A stretch of DNA of 34,154 nucleotides, from the NCBI GenBank assembly GCA_900128395.1, contig LT649351.1:1-34154 (forward strand). The letters run 5' to 3'. The stretch comes from Stramenopiles sp. TOSAG23-2 (taxonomy: Eukaryota > Sar). Each line of letters starts with the position of its first letter. The first letter of the stretch is position 1. Position numbers and translations under genes: made by a program. The notes beneath the pieces were generated by a model. It searched no databases, was not told the DNA's origin, and saw only the letters and a list, made by a program, of their open reading frames with translations. This document shows positions 1 through 8,795 of the stretch, in pieces.

Positions 1-323
1 GGAAGTCCACAACAATGTGAACACACCACAAACAAAATAAAGCTTTCTCGCACTTCTATAAATGGTGCAATGCTAAAGTCACCATACATACACCTTCGTA
101 GAATAATCATTACATTTTTACACAGAGCACCACATACTATTATGGTAAAAACAAACAGATATTACATAGAAATATCATTATTATATAAATAATTCTCATA
201 CATATATACATTCATCATATACATTCATCATCATCATCAAATGTATAAAAAAAGAATATCAACAACAACAATTGAAAAAAATATATTTAGTACGTACATC
301 ATACACACACATATAAAACAAGC
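1..323. other. 5' flank of prohibitin, no gene seen
   Basis: AT-rich leader and presumed promoter of the prohibitin gene. It holds a CATCATCATCAT stretch near 222-238, CAACAACAACA near 260, and TA-rich runs, with CA repeats just before the ATG. I see no coding region, and the window begins here. The mirror is 33832-34154. Confidence 0.6.
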
Positions 324-1151
324 ATGTCGTATTTAAATGCCGCGAAAAAAATTTCACAAGGTGTATTAGGTCTTGGTGTAGCAGGTGTAATTTTACAAAA
401 TTCTTTATATGATGTTGACGGTGGTGAAAGGGCTGTGATATATGATCGTTTTCGTGGTGTATTGCCAAAAGTAAAAGAACCAGGGATGCATTTTAAAATG
501 CCATATATACAATACCCGCACATTTATGATGTAAAATCTAGGCCTAGAACTGTAAATACATCGACCGGTTCCAAAGATTTACAGCAAGTTAATATATCCT
601 TACGTATATTATCACATCCTATACCAGATAAAATACCAACTATTCATGGTGAAATTGGACAAGATTATGACGATCGTGTATTGCCATCGATTGCACCGGA
701 AATATTAAAAGCAATTGTGGCACAATACGATGCAGAGCAATTGATTACCAATCGCGAGCAAGTATCACGCGAAATCTCAGAAACATTAATTGAAAGAGCT
801 GGACAATTTCATTTAAATGTCACCGATGTATCTATTACACATTTAACTTTTATGAAAGAATTCGAACGTTCTATTGAACATAAACAAATTGCACAACAGG
901 AAGCTGAACGTGCAAAATTCATTGTTGCCATGGCAGAGCAAGAAGCAAAAGCAGCAGTTATACGAGCAGAAGGGGAGTCTGAAAGTGCAAGAATTATTAC
1001 AGAAGCATTATCAAAATCAGGTGAAGGTGTCATTCAAGTACGTCGTATTGATGCGGCAAAAGAAATTGCAACAGCATTGGCTGGATCAGGTAATGTTACA
1101 TATTTACCAGGTCAAGGTAATATGTTATTAGGATTAAATTCTGGAAGGTAA
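324..1151 (+). CDS. PHB1: Prohibitin 1 (mitochondrial inner-membrane scaffold)
   Basis: This 275-aa protein is a full-length prohibitin 1; the usual length is about 272-280. Family knowledge: PHB1 and PHB2 form ring complexes in the mitochondrial inner membrane that hold m-AAA protease and stabilise cristae and respiratory complexes. Visible features are a hydrophobic anchor at about residues 13-24 (GVLGLGVAGVIL), the RAVIYDRFRGV start of the SPFH/Band-7 domain near 36, the GSKDLQ and DYDDRVLPS blocks, VSITHLTF near residue 170, and the coiled coil beginning AQQEAERAKF. It matches PHB1 rather than PHB2 in the short N-terminus and the NVTYLPGQ ending. The ATG at 324 is at the expected N-terminus and the stop is TAA. 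There is no intron. It converges on the 99-aa orphan gene 804 bp downstream. Confidence 0.97.
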   Translation: MSYLNAAKKISQGVLGLGVAGVILQNSLYDVDGGERAVIYDRFRGVLPKVKEPGMHFKMPYIQYPHIYDVKSRPRTVNTSTGSKDLQQVNISLRILSHPIPDKIPTIHGEIGQDYDDRVLPSIAPEILKAIVAQYDAEQLITNREQVSREISETLIERAGQFHLNVTDVSITHLTFMKEFERSIEHKQIAQQEAERAKFIVAMAEQEAKAAVIRAEGESESARIITEALSKSGEGVIQVRRIDAAKEIATALAGSGNVTYLPGQGNMLLGLNSGR

Positions 1152-1955
1152 ATATATATATATGATATTATATATTAATATATTAAAAATATAAAAAATA
1201 CAAATGCTTTTGTGTGATGATATATGATGATGATGAAAAAAAAAAAAAAGAAGAAAAAGAAAAACTTGATATTGTAGCGTTATGCATGTAATGAAATTTA
1301 GATGATATATATATATATATATATGTATGATTGTAATATATATATAGTAGAAAAAAGAAAAAGAAGAAGTTTCTAATACATGATAAAGTAATATATTATT
1401 ATTGTGGAAATACGTGATCCATTAATTTTTGAAAGAATGAAATGAAAAACGTTTTTTTTTTTTGGATGGTGTATGACACAATTATATATATATATATATA
1501 CACATATGTGTATACATATTTTGGTGTGTGTAATATGATGTATGTATTTATATGCATACGGTGAGAGGCAATAATGGTTAGAAATAGCTTACGAAAAAAA
1601 GAAAATGTGATAATGTAAAAGAAGCTTTGTGAGAGCTGGGAGAGAAAAAATATGTATTACACTCGAACGTATAATTGTGTGTGCGGTGTATATATTTATT
1701 TTTAAAATTTATATATATATATAATATATATTATACTCGTATAAAATATATATTATATATAATTATTATTATAAAAATTTGATACGAAGAGGGTATTATT
1801 CGCGTGTGTGTAATTTATTAAAAAAATACAAAGATTGAAATAATGGAAATTAGAGTGATTGATTTTACATTGATTTTTAGAATAAAAAAAAGCCTAAAAG
1901 CCTTCATATCGCCATACCTCGTAGAAATATTTAAAAAAAAATAGTATACGTGTAT
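1152..1955. other. Convergent intergenic region, AT-rich, 3' signals
   Basis: Region between the 3' ends of prohibitin and the 99-aa gene. It holds a 14-bp A run (about 1236-1249), (AT)10 at 1305-1324, a 12-bp T run near 1452, (TA)9 at 1483-1500, and a dyad at 1731-1744. TGTATATA at 1687-1694 would read as a consensus PUF site if it is in the prohibitin 3' UTR, but such strings are expected often in DNA this AT-rich. Position 1652 differs between arms. No gene is evident. Confidence 0.6.
1731..1744. terminator. Small dyad TTATAC-TC-GTATAA in 3' flank
   Basis: Perfect 6+2+6 inverted repeat in the convergent region between prohibitin and the 99-aa gene. It resembles dyads behind the other genes. 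A role in 3'-end formation is inference. Mirror at 32411-32424. Confidence 0.3.
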
Positions 1956-2255
1956 CTATTTTTTACGATTCGAACTAGATTTCTTTCTACCAGCACCATT
2001 ATTACTTTTACGACCACTATTGCGATTATTATTCCCCACTTTATTTGACTTTGTCTTTGATTTTGTATCAATACCGTCTCCAATTTTTTGTTTCAAGTTT
2101 AAATGTCCTAACGCTTCTTCAAATTCTATTGTCTCCCTTACACCGTTTTCAAACCGTTCATTCTCTGGCTCTTCATGTGTATTCATTGACGCTCCTCCTA
2201 AATCTGAATGTCTCATCGCTTCCAATGCATCTTCTTCATCATCCGTGGAATCCAT
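1956..2255 (-). CDS. Hypothetical 99-aa charged protein
   Basis: I do not recognise this gene. It encodes 99 aa with a sharp charge split: the N-terminus is acidic (MDSTDDEEDALEAMRHSD), the middle has REGION-like charged helix potential around GVRETIEFEEALGHLNL, and the C-terminal 40 residues are Lys, Arg, Asn and Ser-rich, ending SSSNRKK. There is no signal peptide, membrane segment or Cys motif. The basic tail would suit nucleolar or nucleic-acid binding, but that is only inference. The start is a real ATG and the stop is TAG. Its place in the strict alternating-strand layout, between a convergent and a divergent region, favours a real gene. It is divergent from the universal stress gene, 1,285 bp away. 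Confidence 0.65.
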   Translation of the reverse strand: MDSTDDEEDALEAMRHSDLGGASMNTHEEPENERFENGVRETIEFEEALGHLNLKQKIGDGIDTKSKTKSNKVGNNNRNSGRKSNNGAGRKKSSSNRKK

Positions 2256-3540
2256 CTTTTGTTATGTACAATAATATAATTGATGATGTTTTCAATAGTG
2301 TGTGGATATATCTCTATACATTCATTCTATATATGGATAAATATAATTTCAATGATAATGTATAACAAATATATAATAATGGATGATTTAAATATGATAG
2401 TGCGATACAGCATTAGCATAATAGTCGAGGAGTACCAGAGAGTACCTCGCCGCTTTGCGTATAAGCAAATACAGTACAGTATTATAGCATGAAACTTTAA
2501 AAAACAGGACTGCGTTCCATAAGCAAAGCTTGAAAATTTAGATCCCCCCACTCCCCACTCAATAAGATCGATCAATATGTCTAAAATTTCTATCCTTCCT
2601 ACCACACAGCATATAATTTGACCATTGAAAAAAACAACATGGTACTATTGGATAAGTGTCTTACGATATGAATAGCATTGTGCTGATGTAAATCATTCGC
2701 AATAAGGACCATGACCATATAGATAATACACAAAAAACAATTAAAACAAATAAAACAAAACAACAACAAACGATAACAACTGAACCATCTGCAATGACAA
2801 GTGTTGCTACGATACATTCTCAATAAAAATTGAATATGTATTTAATGACATAGCAATAAACCAATATAATGAATTTCAAGTCAGTTTGATGGTTCGTTCA
2901 CAAAAAATTTTAATCACAATCATGATTTTATACGAGGTTCTCCTAAATTCTGTATTCTATTGCCACCTAAAACAACCGTGGTAGCTTGGGTTTTACCCAA
3001 TTATTTCAAACGTCTAATAAACTGGTACCTACTGTAGCTCTAGCCATGCTAGCCCAGCTAGTGTACTATATACCTAGTACCTAAAATATAGGTGATAGGT
3101 GAAGTAAGTGCAACTGTAGACACAATAATAATGCTACTATGAAAATATACAGCTCCACACAGGCTTACCACTACTGGCTACGCACTTACCAGGCTTACAA
3201 TACTGTACAGTACGTTTTTGATACAGTACGCGCTCTTGCATCGTGTTGATGCCGCGGAGAAACCATTGATGGGAGAAGTATAAGTTGATGTACGCCTGCT
3301 AGCTGGCTGGGCTGGCTAGTAACGTATTTACAGGTAAATATCATTATCGTGCGTGCATTTATCGATAAATAATGTTACTTTCTTTCAAATACAACAACAT
3401 ATATATAATACATACATCTGTATATCGATACAAAAAAACAATAACATACAATATTATCATCTTTATTATTACAATAATCATCATTAATATATATATATAT
3501 ATATACGGTTTATTTACCATTTACAAAATAAAAAGAAAAG
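2256..3540. promoter_or_regulatory. Divergent promoter region of the 99-aa gene and the USP gene
   Basis: This 1,285-bp region has no convincing gene. It contains a near-perfect dyad at about 2426-2449 (CGAGGAGTAC / GTACCTCG around direct repeats of AGTACC), and a TTGGGT-TTT-ACCCAA hairpin at 2986-3000. A less AT-rich stretch from about 2960 to 3320 carries AGGCTTAC twice (3161, 3191), the palindrome TACTGTACAGTA at 3201-3212, and GCTGGCTGGGCTGGCTAG near 3300. An AT microsatellite lies at 3487-3505 just before the USP start. Position 3075 differs between arms. Confidence 0.5.
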
Positions 3541-4496
3541 ATGGCGAAAAAAATAACAGTAGGAGTGGATGGTTCAGAAATTGCACATATGGCATATCAA
3601 TGTGCAGCCTATTTACGAAAACCAGAGGATAAAATTGATGTATTTCATATATCAACACCAGGGAAAGATTATTTGCCATATGATTTACAACCGGATTATA
3701 TAAAAGAAAATTATGACAATCTTTTAATTTCATCTGTGCCAGAAGATAGACGCACGGTAACAATTGTTGAGAAAAAAACGGGACAAAGTACAAAAGGTGC
3801 TGTATGTGAATATATTAATAATGCAGATGAAAAAACTGACTTTTTAGTTGTTGGTTGTGCAGGACGAAAAGGACCAAAAACCGATCCAACTATATTAGGA
3901 TCAACAACTGATTATTCACTAAGAGCAGCACATTGCTCATGTATCATAGTGAAGAAGAAGATGGAAAAATTTGCTGAAGCGGAAGAGAGATCAAAAGCAA
4001 AATTTATGGCTTGTGTTGATGGTAGTGATAATTCACATAAAGCATATACCGAAGCATGTCGTATTGCATTTGATACAGATGAACTAATAATATTACATAT
4101 CTATTCTGCTGAAGAGGCAGAAGTTAACGACGATGGAATCACAAAAGCGGATGAGATTACTAAAAAATATACTGATTTAGGTCGTGGTACAGTCAAAATT
4201 GTCGAAAAAATGGGAGGTACATCGATATCCAAACAAATCTTACAAGTTGCTACAGATGAGGAAGTTGATTTTGTTGTTGTTGGTGCTGATGGTATGGGTG
4301 CATATTTAAATGGGTAAGTTTAACAATATGCTACAAGTACAGTATATTTAAATGATACGTATATAAAAATTTACTCTAACAGATTTTCACTTTACCACAA
4401 AAATGCAGATCTCCTAAATTGGGATCAGTCAGTGATTATGTTGCTAAAAATGCAAAAATGGGAGCAATTATTACAGAAGTATTAACATCGTCATAA
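3541..4496 (+). CDS. Tandem-domain universal stress protein, one intron
   Basis: Two UspA-fold domains in tandem make a 286-aa protein. USP domains are small nucleotide-binding folds; in eukaryotic algae and plants they are linked to stress responses, with partners unknown here. Domain 1 starts KKITVGVDGSE (residues 3-13) and ends with the ATP loop GCAGRKGP...GST. Domain 2 starts FMACVDGSDNS near 156 and has the matching loop GADGMGAYLNGSPKLGS. The unspliced frame stops at 4317 in the middle of that loop. A GTAAGT donor at 4314 and an ATGCAG acceptor ending at 4408 give a 95-nt intron. Splicing joins exon 3541-4313 to 4409-4496, rebuilding codon 258 (Gly) and adding 28 residues before a TAA. 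Total coding length is 861 nt, in frame. It is convergent with the kinesin gene. Confidence 0.93.
4314..4408 (+). other. Spliceosomal intron, 95 nt, phase 2
   Basis: Donor G/GTAAGT at 4314 and acceptor ATGCAG/A ending at 4408. Removal restores the second G-2X-G...GS nucleotide loop and the C-terminal helix ending in EVLTSS. This is the only intron I can support in the arm. Mirror intron at 29747-29841. Confidence 0.92.
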
Positions 4497-4707
4497 AAAA
4501 ATAAACACCGCGTAAAGAGAAATAGAAGAAGAAAAATGAATACATGTAGTATTTTACCATATTATATTTAATATGTAGTATAAAATGCACATGAGAAGAC
4601 AATATGATGAAAAGAGCTTTTTCTATGATAAAGAGCCAATGATATATATATAGTATCTATGGAAGCTCTATAAAACAAATGATAAAGTATATATGTGTAT
4701 GTGATGA

Positions 4708-4721
4708 TACGAGTTCTCGTA
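4708..4721. terminator. Small dyad TACGAG-TT-CTCGTA behind the USP gene
   Basis: Perfect 6+2+6 inverted repeat 212 bp after the USP stop. It belongs to the ACG/CGT-armed dyads found in all convergent regions here. Function is inferred only from position. Mirror at 29434-29447. Confidence 0.35.
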
Positions 4722-4951
4722 ACATAAAAAGTAGACACATATCGTATATAATTATAAAAAAATGTGTAAAAAATAAAGAAAATTTTTTAAAAATAACACA
4801 TGCCTATAAAATTTTTTGAAAAATAAAATATATCCCCCCACATATGATTATATAATCATATACGCATATTTTTTTATTTTATACGCGTGTATACAGTGTG
4901 TACGAGAAGTAAAAATCGTACGGTTCGCGTAATATATATATTATATATTCT

Positions 4952-4961
4952 TTCGTACGAA
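4952..4961. terminator. Palindrome TTCGTACGAA in the kinesin 3' flank
   Basis: Ten-base perfect palindrome about 230 bp beyond the kinesin stop, inside a cluster of TACGA/TCGTA words (4898-4980). Mirror at 29194-29203. Confidence 0.3.
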
Positions 4962-5191
4962 GTATATTATACGAGTCGTATGCATATCATATTTGTATCA
5001 TACACTTTTCATCCAAAGTAAAATTAAAAATTGCATATGTAGAGGTCTCTAAAAATACGCGGATGTTACTTTTTTTTTGTGTGTGTTTCATATTTTTTTT
5101 AAAAAAAATACGAGAGTATAATTCTTAAACATGCGTAAATTAACTTTTTAAAATTATAAACACATAATATTTTATAAGAGAGTATATTTTT

Positions 5192-8128
5192 TTATATCGA
5201 TGTAGTAATAGAATCACCATTTCGAATCAGTTCAGCAGTAGTATCCTGTTGCTGAGGCTCCTTCCCTAAAGTAGTTGTCGTATTATTTGAACGTAATTTT
5301 CTTCTCTTTTTACGCGTATTATTATTACCACCATTGATAACATTATTGTTATTATTATTTTCACCATCATTATCATCATCACCTTCTTTTGCTACAGATT
5401 GCTTTTCGATATTCGTGGAAGTAGTATCAACATCATCATTAAATACACTTCGTTTATTTAAATTAGAACCATACATGCCTTTTTTTCGATTGTTATGGAT
5501 GGTTAATTTTTTTTTCAATTTTATAATATCTTTTTGAGCTTTGATATATTTTTTTTCCCATTCATCCCTTTCGCTTTCAACTTTTTGTATACCCTCAATA
5601 TACAATGATTTTTTTTGCTTTTGTTTCTGCGCTTTACGGATGGCTTTTTCTGCTAAATGTTCCACGTGATCTATGTAAGTACGATAATCCTCAATTTCCT
5701 TTACTAATTTTTTCGCCATGTTGGCTAATTCACCACGTTGATGCAATATACTTAATTGCTGTTTGCTTTTATTCAATTTTTCATCTTTCATTTTCATTTG
5801 ACTAATTTTTGCTTTACGAGTTTCGTTTTGATAATGTAGACTATCGATTTCAGCATCCAAACGTTTTCCATCAGCTTCTAGGACAGCGATAGCTCTAGAA
5901 TGTGCTAATTGTTTGATACGCTCCCCTAGCTGTGTCCTGGAACTATCCAAATCAGCCCTTAAATCATCTATGACTTCCGCCTCATGCATTGCACTCGTTT
6001 CAATATGATGAATGTTTGCATTTAAAGTAGCTTTTTCCTCCGCGTGTTTTGTTTCAGATACCAACAATCTTTCCCTTAATTCTTCCACTTCCTTTTTTAA
6101 ACTTGGATCTGATGAAGCATTTAAATTACTCATCTGTTCATTGATTATATTTTTTTCATCACCATATTGTTTATTTAATGTATCAATAGTATTTCGTAAC
6201 GATATTGCTTCATTACAAGCCGAGATGTTATTTTCTTCTAATTCTTTTACTTGTTCATTTCGTTCCATTACTTGCTGTTGCAAATAATTGATTTGTCTGA
6301 TTTTTTCTCTTAAAATAGCTGATTGTGTATTATTCATCAAGAACATATTGTTGTTACTATTACTATTGCTACCATGTTTATTATAGTTTATTATATTATC
6401 ATTGTTTTTATTGTTCATTGGATCATTAATATTACCAGCAACCGTAGTAGTAGTAGTAGTAGTAGTAGTAGAATGTCTTGCAACATTACGTATCATTCGT
6501 GCTTTCGTTGCATATTCTAATGTCATTAATGTTTCACGATAATGTTCTGATGTTGGATTTATATGTGCTAAAAATATTGTTTTTGAATTGCCACCTAATG
6601 AATCTTTTAGTAAATATGTTAATTTACTATCGCGATATGGAGCCAACCATAAATCCGTATTGCTATTTGATAATGTCATCAATACATTAGATAAACATGA
6701 TAAAGATAAGTTAATCGCTTGCCTTTCTTTCAACTCTTGACCACTTGTACTAGTCACGGATAATCGATCGCTACCAGCTAAATCAACAATATGAAATTTA
6801 GAGCGACTTACTATCGTATTATCATGCAAAGATTTTGTTACATAAAATGTAACGATTGCATGTGATCGAGAAGATGCTTTATTATTACAATGTCTTGCAC
6901 TGTTACCTTTTTTAATTTGTAAAATAGCTTGTTCTGCAGAAACAATGTTTGTACGTAACGAATCGGTCCCAGTCAACGTTATACCATTTCGACCTTTATC
7001 ATGCAATTCAATAGTACCATGCCGATTATTGTTATTACTACTATCATCGTCCTCGTTCATATATAATAAATCTTGAAAACGATTATTGTATAATTCAACA
7101 TATCCAATGGATACATCATATGTCACATTTGCAGAGGCACGATCTTTCATACCAAGAAATAGATCTGATACAATGCGTGGCAATATGCCACTACATTTTG
7201 TATTGCCCATAATTGTATAGGTTTTCCCCGTACCAGTAGCACCATATGCAAGTACGGTTGCGTTGAAACCATCTAAAACAGAATTCACTAATGGTTGAAC
7301 TTTTTCATATATTAAATTTTGAGAAACATTACTTGTTAATGTATTACTAATAACTGAATCAAAATGAAATGCCTTTGGTTTTGGACGTTGTGGTGTTCTC
7401 CATGGTGTGCCATGACCATGCGATGATGAATAACGTTTTCTCATTGATGCAGGTGCAATACCATCCTTTGGTGCTCTTAATGTTAAACCTTTTGATGATT
7501 GATGAACTGTAACTAAATTTTCATCAATATTATCATTATTTGTATTATTATTAGGTAATATGCGTACAATCAATTCTACAGGAGCATGGATACTTGTTGT
7601 TTTTGTCTCAAGAATAGCATTATTTTGCACTTGATATTGTGAGCTATTGTACCTATTTTCATTTGTATTATCGTCGTTACCAATATTGTTGTTGTTGTGG
7701 CGAAAAGGTGACGAATGGGTTGTTGTCCCTTGCAATGGATTTGGCAACGACGTAGAAGAAAAGGATGATACATAGTTGAAATTATTGTCGTTATTGTTGT
7801 TTGGTATTTGATTAATTTTTGAAAATAAACGATTTGGTTCACCTGTTGTTATTGAATTGATATTATTCTTTGCTGAAGGCGAACCAATCAAGTTATTTGT
7901 CGTTGTATTTGACCCAAATAAGTTTTTGCTGTTATTTGTATTGTTTGACATAGATAACAAGTCTTTACCTATAAATGCTAATAACTTTTGTTCGTGTTGT
8001 TGTTGTTGTTGTGAAATACTACTACCCTTTTTACTATTTTTATTTTTGTTGATTAATTCAACTAAACTTTGTGGTTTATACTTTGTACCTTTATCATCTT
8101 TTAATAAAGAGGAAAACGATGATTTCAT
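5192..8128 (-). CDS. Kinesin-like motor protein, subfamily unassigned
   Basis: This 978-aa protein has a complete kinesin motor domain at about residues 182-550. Visible motifs: P-loop GATGTGKT (296-303), switch I NNKASSRSH (415-423), switch II VDLAGSD (448-454), the RDSKLTYLLKDSLGG block and the ATKARMIRN end (540-548). These support an ATP-driven microtubule motor. The first 180 residues are Asn, Ser and Thr-rich with a QQQQQ run, so the motor is not at the extreme N-terminus. A poly-Thr run follows the motor. Heptad-rich coiled coil spans about 600-880, which suggests dimerisation. The tail has an NLS-like RKKRRKLR (939-946) and Asn and Thr tracts. Nuclear or spindle function is possible but not shown. 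In this arm residue 394 is Asn; the mirror copy has Lys. It is divergent from UFD1 and ends in TAA. Confidence 0.95.
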   Translation of the reverse strand: MKSSFSSLLKDDKGTKYKPQSLVELINKNKNSKKGSSISQQQQQHEQKLLAFIGKDLLSMSNNTNNSKNLFGSNTTTNNLIGSPSAKNNINSITTGEPNRLFSKINQIPNNNNDNNFNYVSSFSSTSLPNPLQGTTTHSSPFRHNNNNIGNDDNTNENRYNSSQYQVQNNAILETKTTSIHAPVELIVRILPNNNTNNDNIDENLVTVHQSSKGLTLRAPKDGIAPASMRKRYSSSHGHGTPWRTPQRPKPKAFHFDSVISNTLTSNVSQNLIYEKVQPLVNSVLDGFNATVLAYGATGTGKTYTIMGNTKCSGILPRIVSDLFLGMKDRASANVTYDVSIGYVELYNNRFQDLLYMNEDDDSSNNNNRHGTIELHDKGRNGITLTGTDSLRTNIVSAEQAILQIKKGNSARHCNNKASSRSHAIVTFYVTKSLHDNTIVSRSKFHIVDLAGSDRLSVTSTSGQELKERQAINLSLSCLSNVLMTLSNSNTDLWLAPYRDSKLTYLLKDSLGGNSKTIFLAHINPTSEHYRETLMTLEYATKARMIRNVARHSTTTTTTTTTVAGNINDPMNNKNNDNIINYNKHGSNSNSNNNMFLMNNTQSAILREKIRQINYLQQQVMERNEQVKELEENNISACNEAISLRNTIDTLNKQYGDEKNIINEQMSNLNASSDPSLKKEVEELRERLLVSETKHAEEKATLNANIHHIETSAMHEAEVIDDLRADLDSSRTQLGERIKQLAHSRAIAVLEADGKRLDAEIDSLHYQNETRKAKISQMKMKDEKLNKSKQQLSILHQRGELANMAKKLVKEIEDYRTYIDHVEHLAEKAIRKAQKQKQKKSLYIEGIQKVESERDEWEKKYIKAQKDIIKLKKKLTIHNNRKKGMYGSNLNKRSVFNDDVDTTSTNIEKQSVAKEGDDDNDGENNNNNNVINGGNNNTRKKRRKLRSNNTTTTLGKEPQQQDTTAELIRNGDSITTSI

Positions 8129-8795
8129 GATTAGAATAATTTGTTTTTATTATTGTAAATGTTTCTATCTTTTTGATTGAAATCCAATGTAATTATGGTT
8201 CTTTGTTATATATGTTTTGCTATACCTCCACTCTTTCACTGCTGTATATTTATCTCTATTTCTTGTATAAAAATTTCAAAATGTACTATAATTAATTCTA
8301 TAGTTATTAATAGTAGTACGTACTTACTATTCTATTATCAGAGCTAAGAAGTTATGTGTTTTTTTCCTTGAAGAAAAAAGACGAAATAACTATAAATTAA
8401 AGTACAACATTAGTATACGGAATAATAGGAGAGCTAATAACGGTTTTAACACTACATTATCATTACAAATCATGTCGTTAGGACACTGTGATGTATACCA
8501 GGTATACTGAGCGGTACTGCGGTATGTTTTTCAACAACCAAAGAATAACTACTTGTAATTTGTATTCAAAGATCAATAATATTACCATACTAATTACATA
8601 TTAACAAAAACATGCACCTAATAACGTCCATATATATCACATATATATACAGATATATAACTTAGATATACTAGTAACAGAGAACGTAGATATAGAAAGT
8701 AGAAAGAACAATATATATATATATATATACATAGGAAGCAATCATTCATTTATATTTATATATTCACAAATATATCAATACAATTTCCTTCAAAA
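8129..8795. promoter_or_regulatory. Divergent promoter region of kinesin and UFD1
   Basis: A 667-bp region between two start codons, with no gene. It holds the dyad GTATACC-A-GGTATAC (8493-8507), followed by GCGGTACTGCGGTATG, a GTACGTAC near 8316, and an AT tract at 8711-8729 shortly before the UFD1 start. The size and layout suit a shared bidirectional promoter. Confidence 0.55.
8493..8507. promoter_or_regulatory. Dyad GTATACC-A-GGTATAC, possible factor site
   Basis: Perfect 7+1+7 inverted repeat near the middle of the kinesin/UFD1 divergent region. Its symmetry and GTAC-like content resemble dyads in the other divergent regions. Binding by a dimeric factor is inference. Mirror at 25648-25662. 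Confidence 0.35.

Larger units (their letters stand above)
4497..5191. other. Convergent intergenic region between USP and kinesin
   Basis: AT-rich 3'-to-3' region with no gene. It contains the dyad TACGAG-TT-CTCGTA (4708-4721), AATAAA-type strings (for example near 4770), a cluster of TACGAG, CGTACG and TCGTA words from about 4880 to 4985 including the palindrome TTCGTACGAA (4952-4961), and T and A homopolymers near 5072-5109. Confidence 0.6.

Noticed and set aside
2599-2823. 74-codon frame in the divergent region before the USP gene
   Set aside because: It starts at a non-ATG codon and is rich in Cys, Phe and Tyr from T-rich DNA. No family resemblance and no context that supports a gene.
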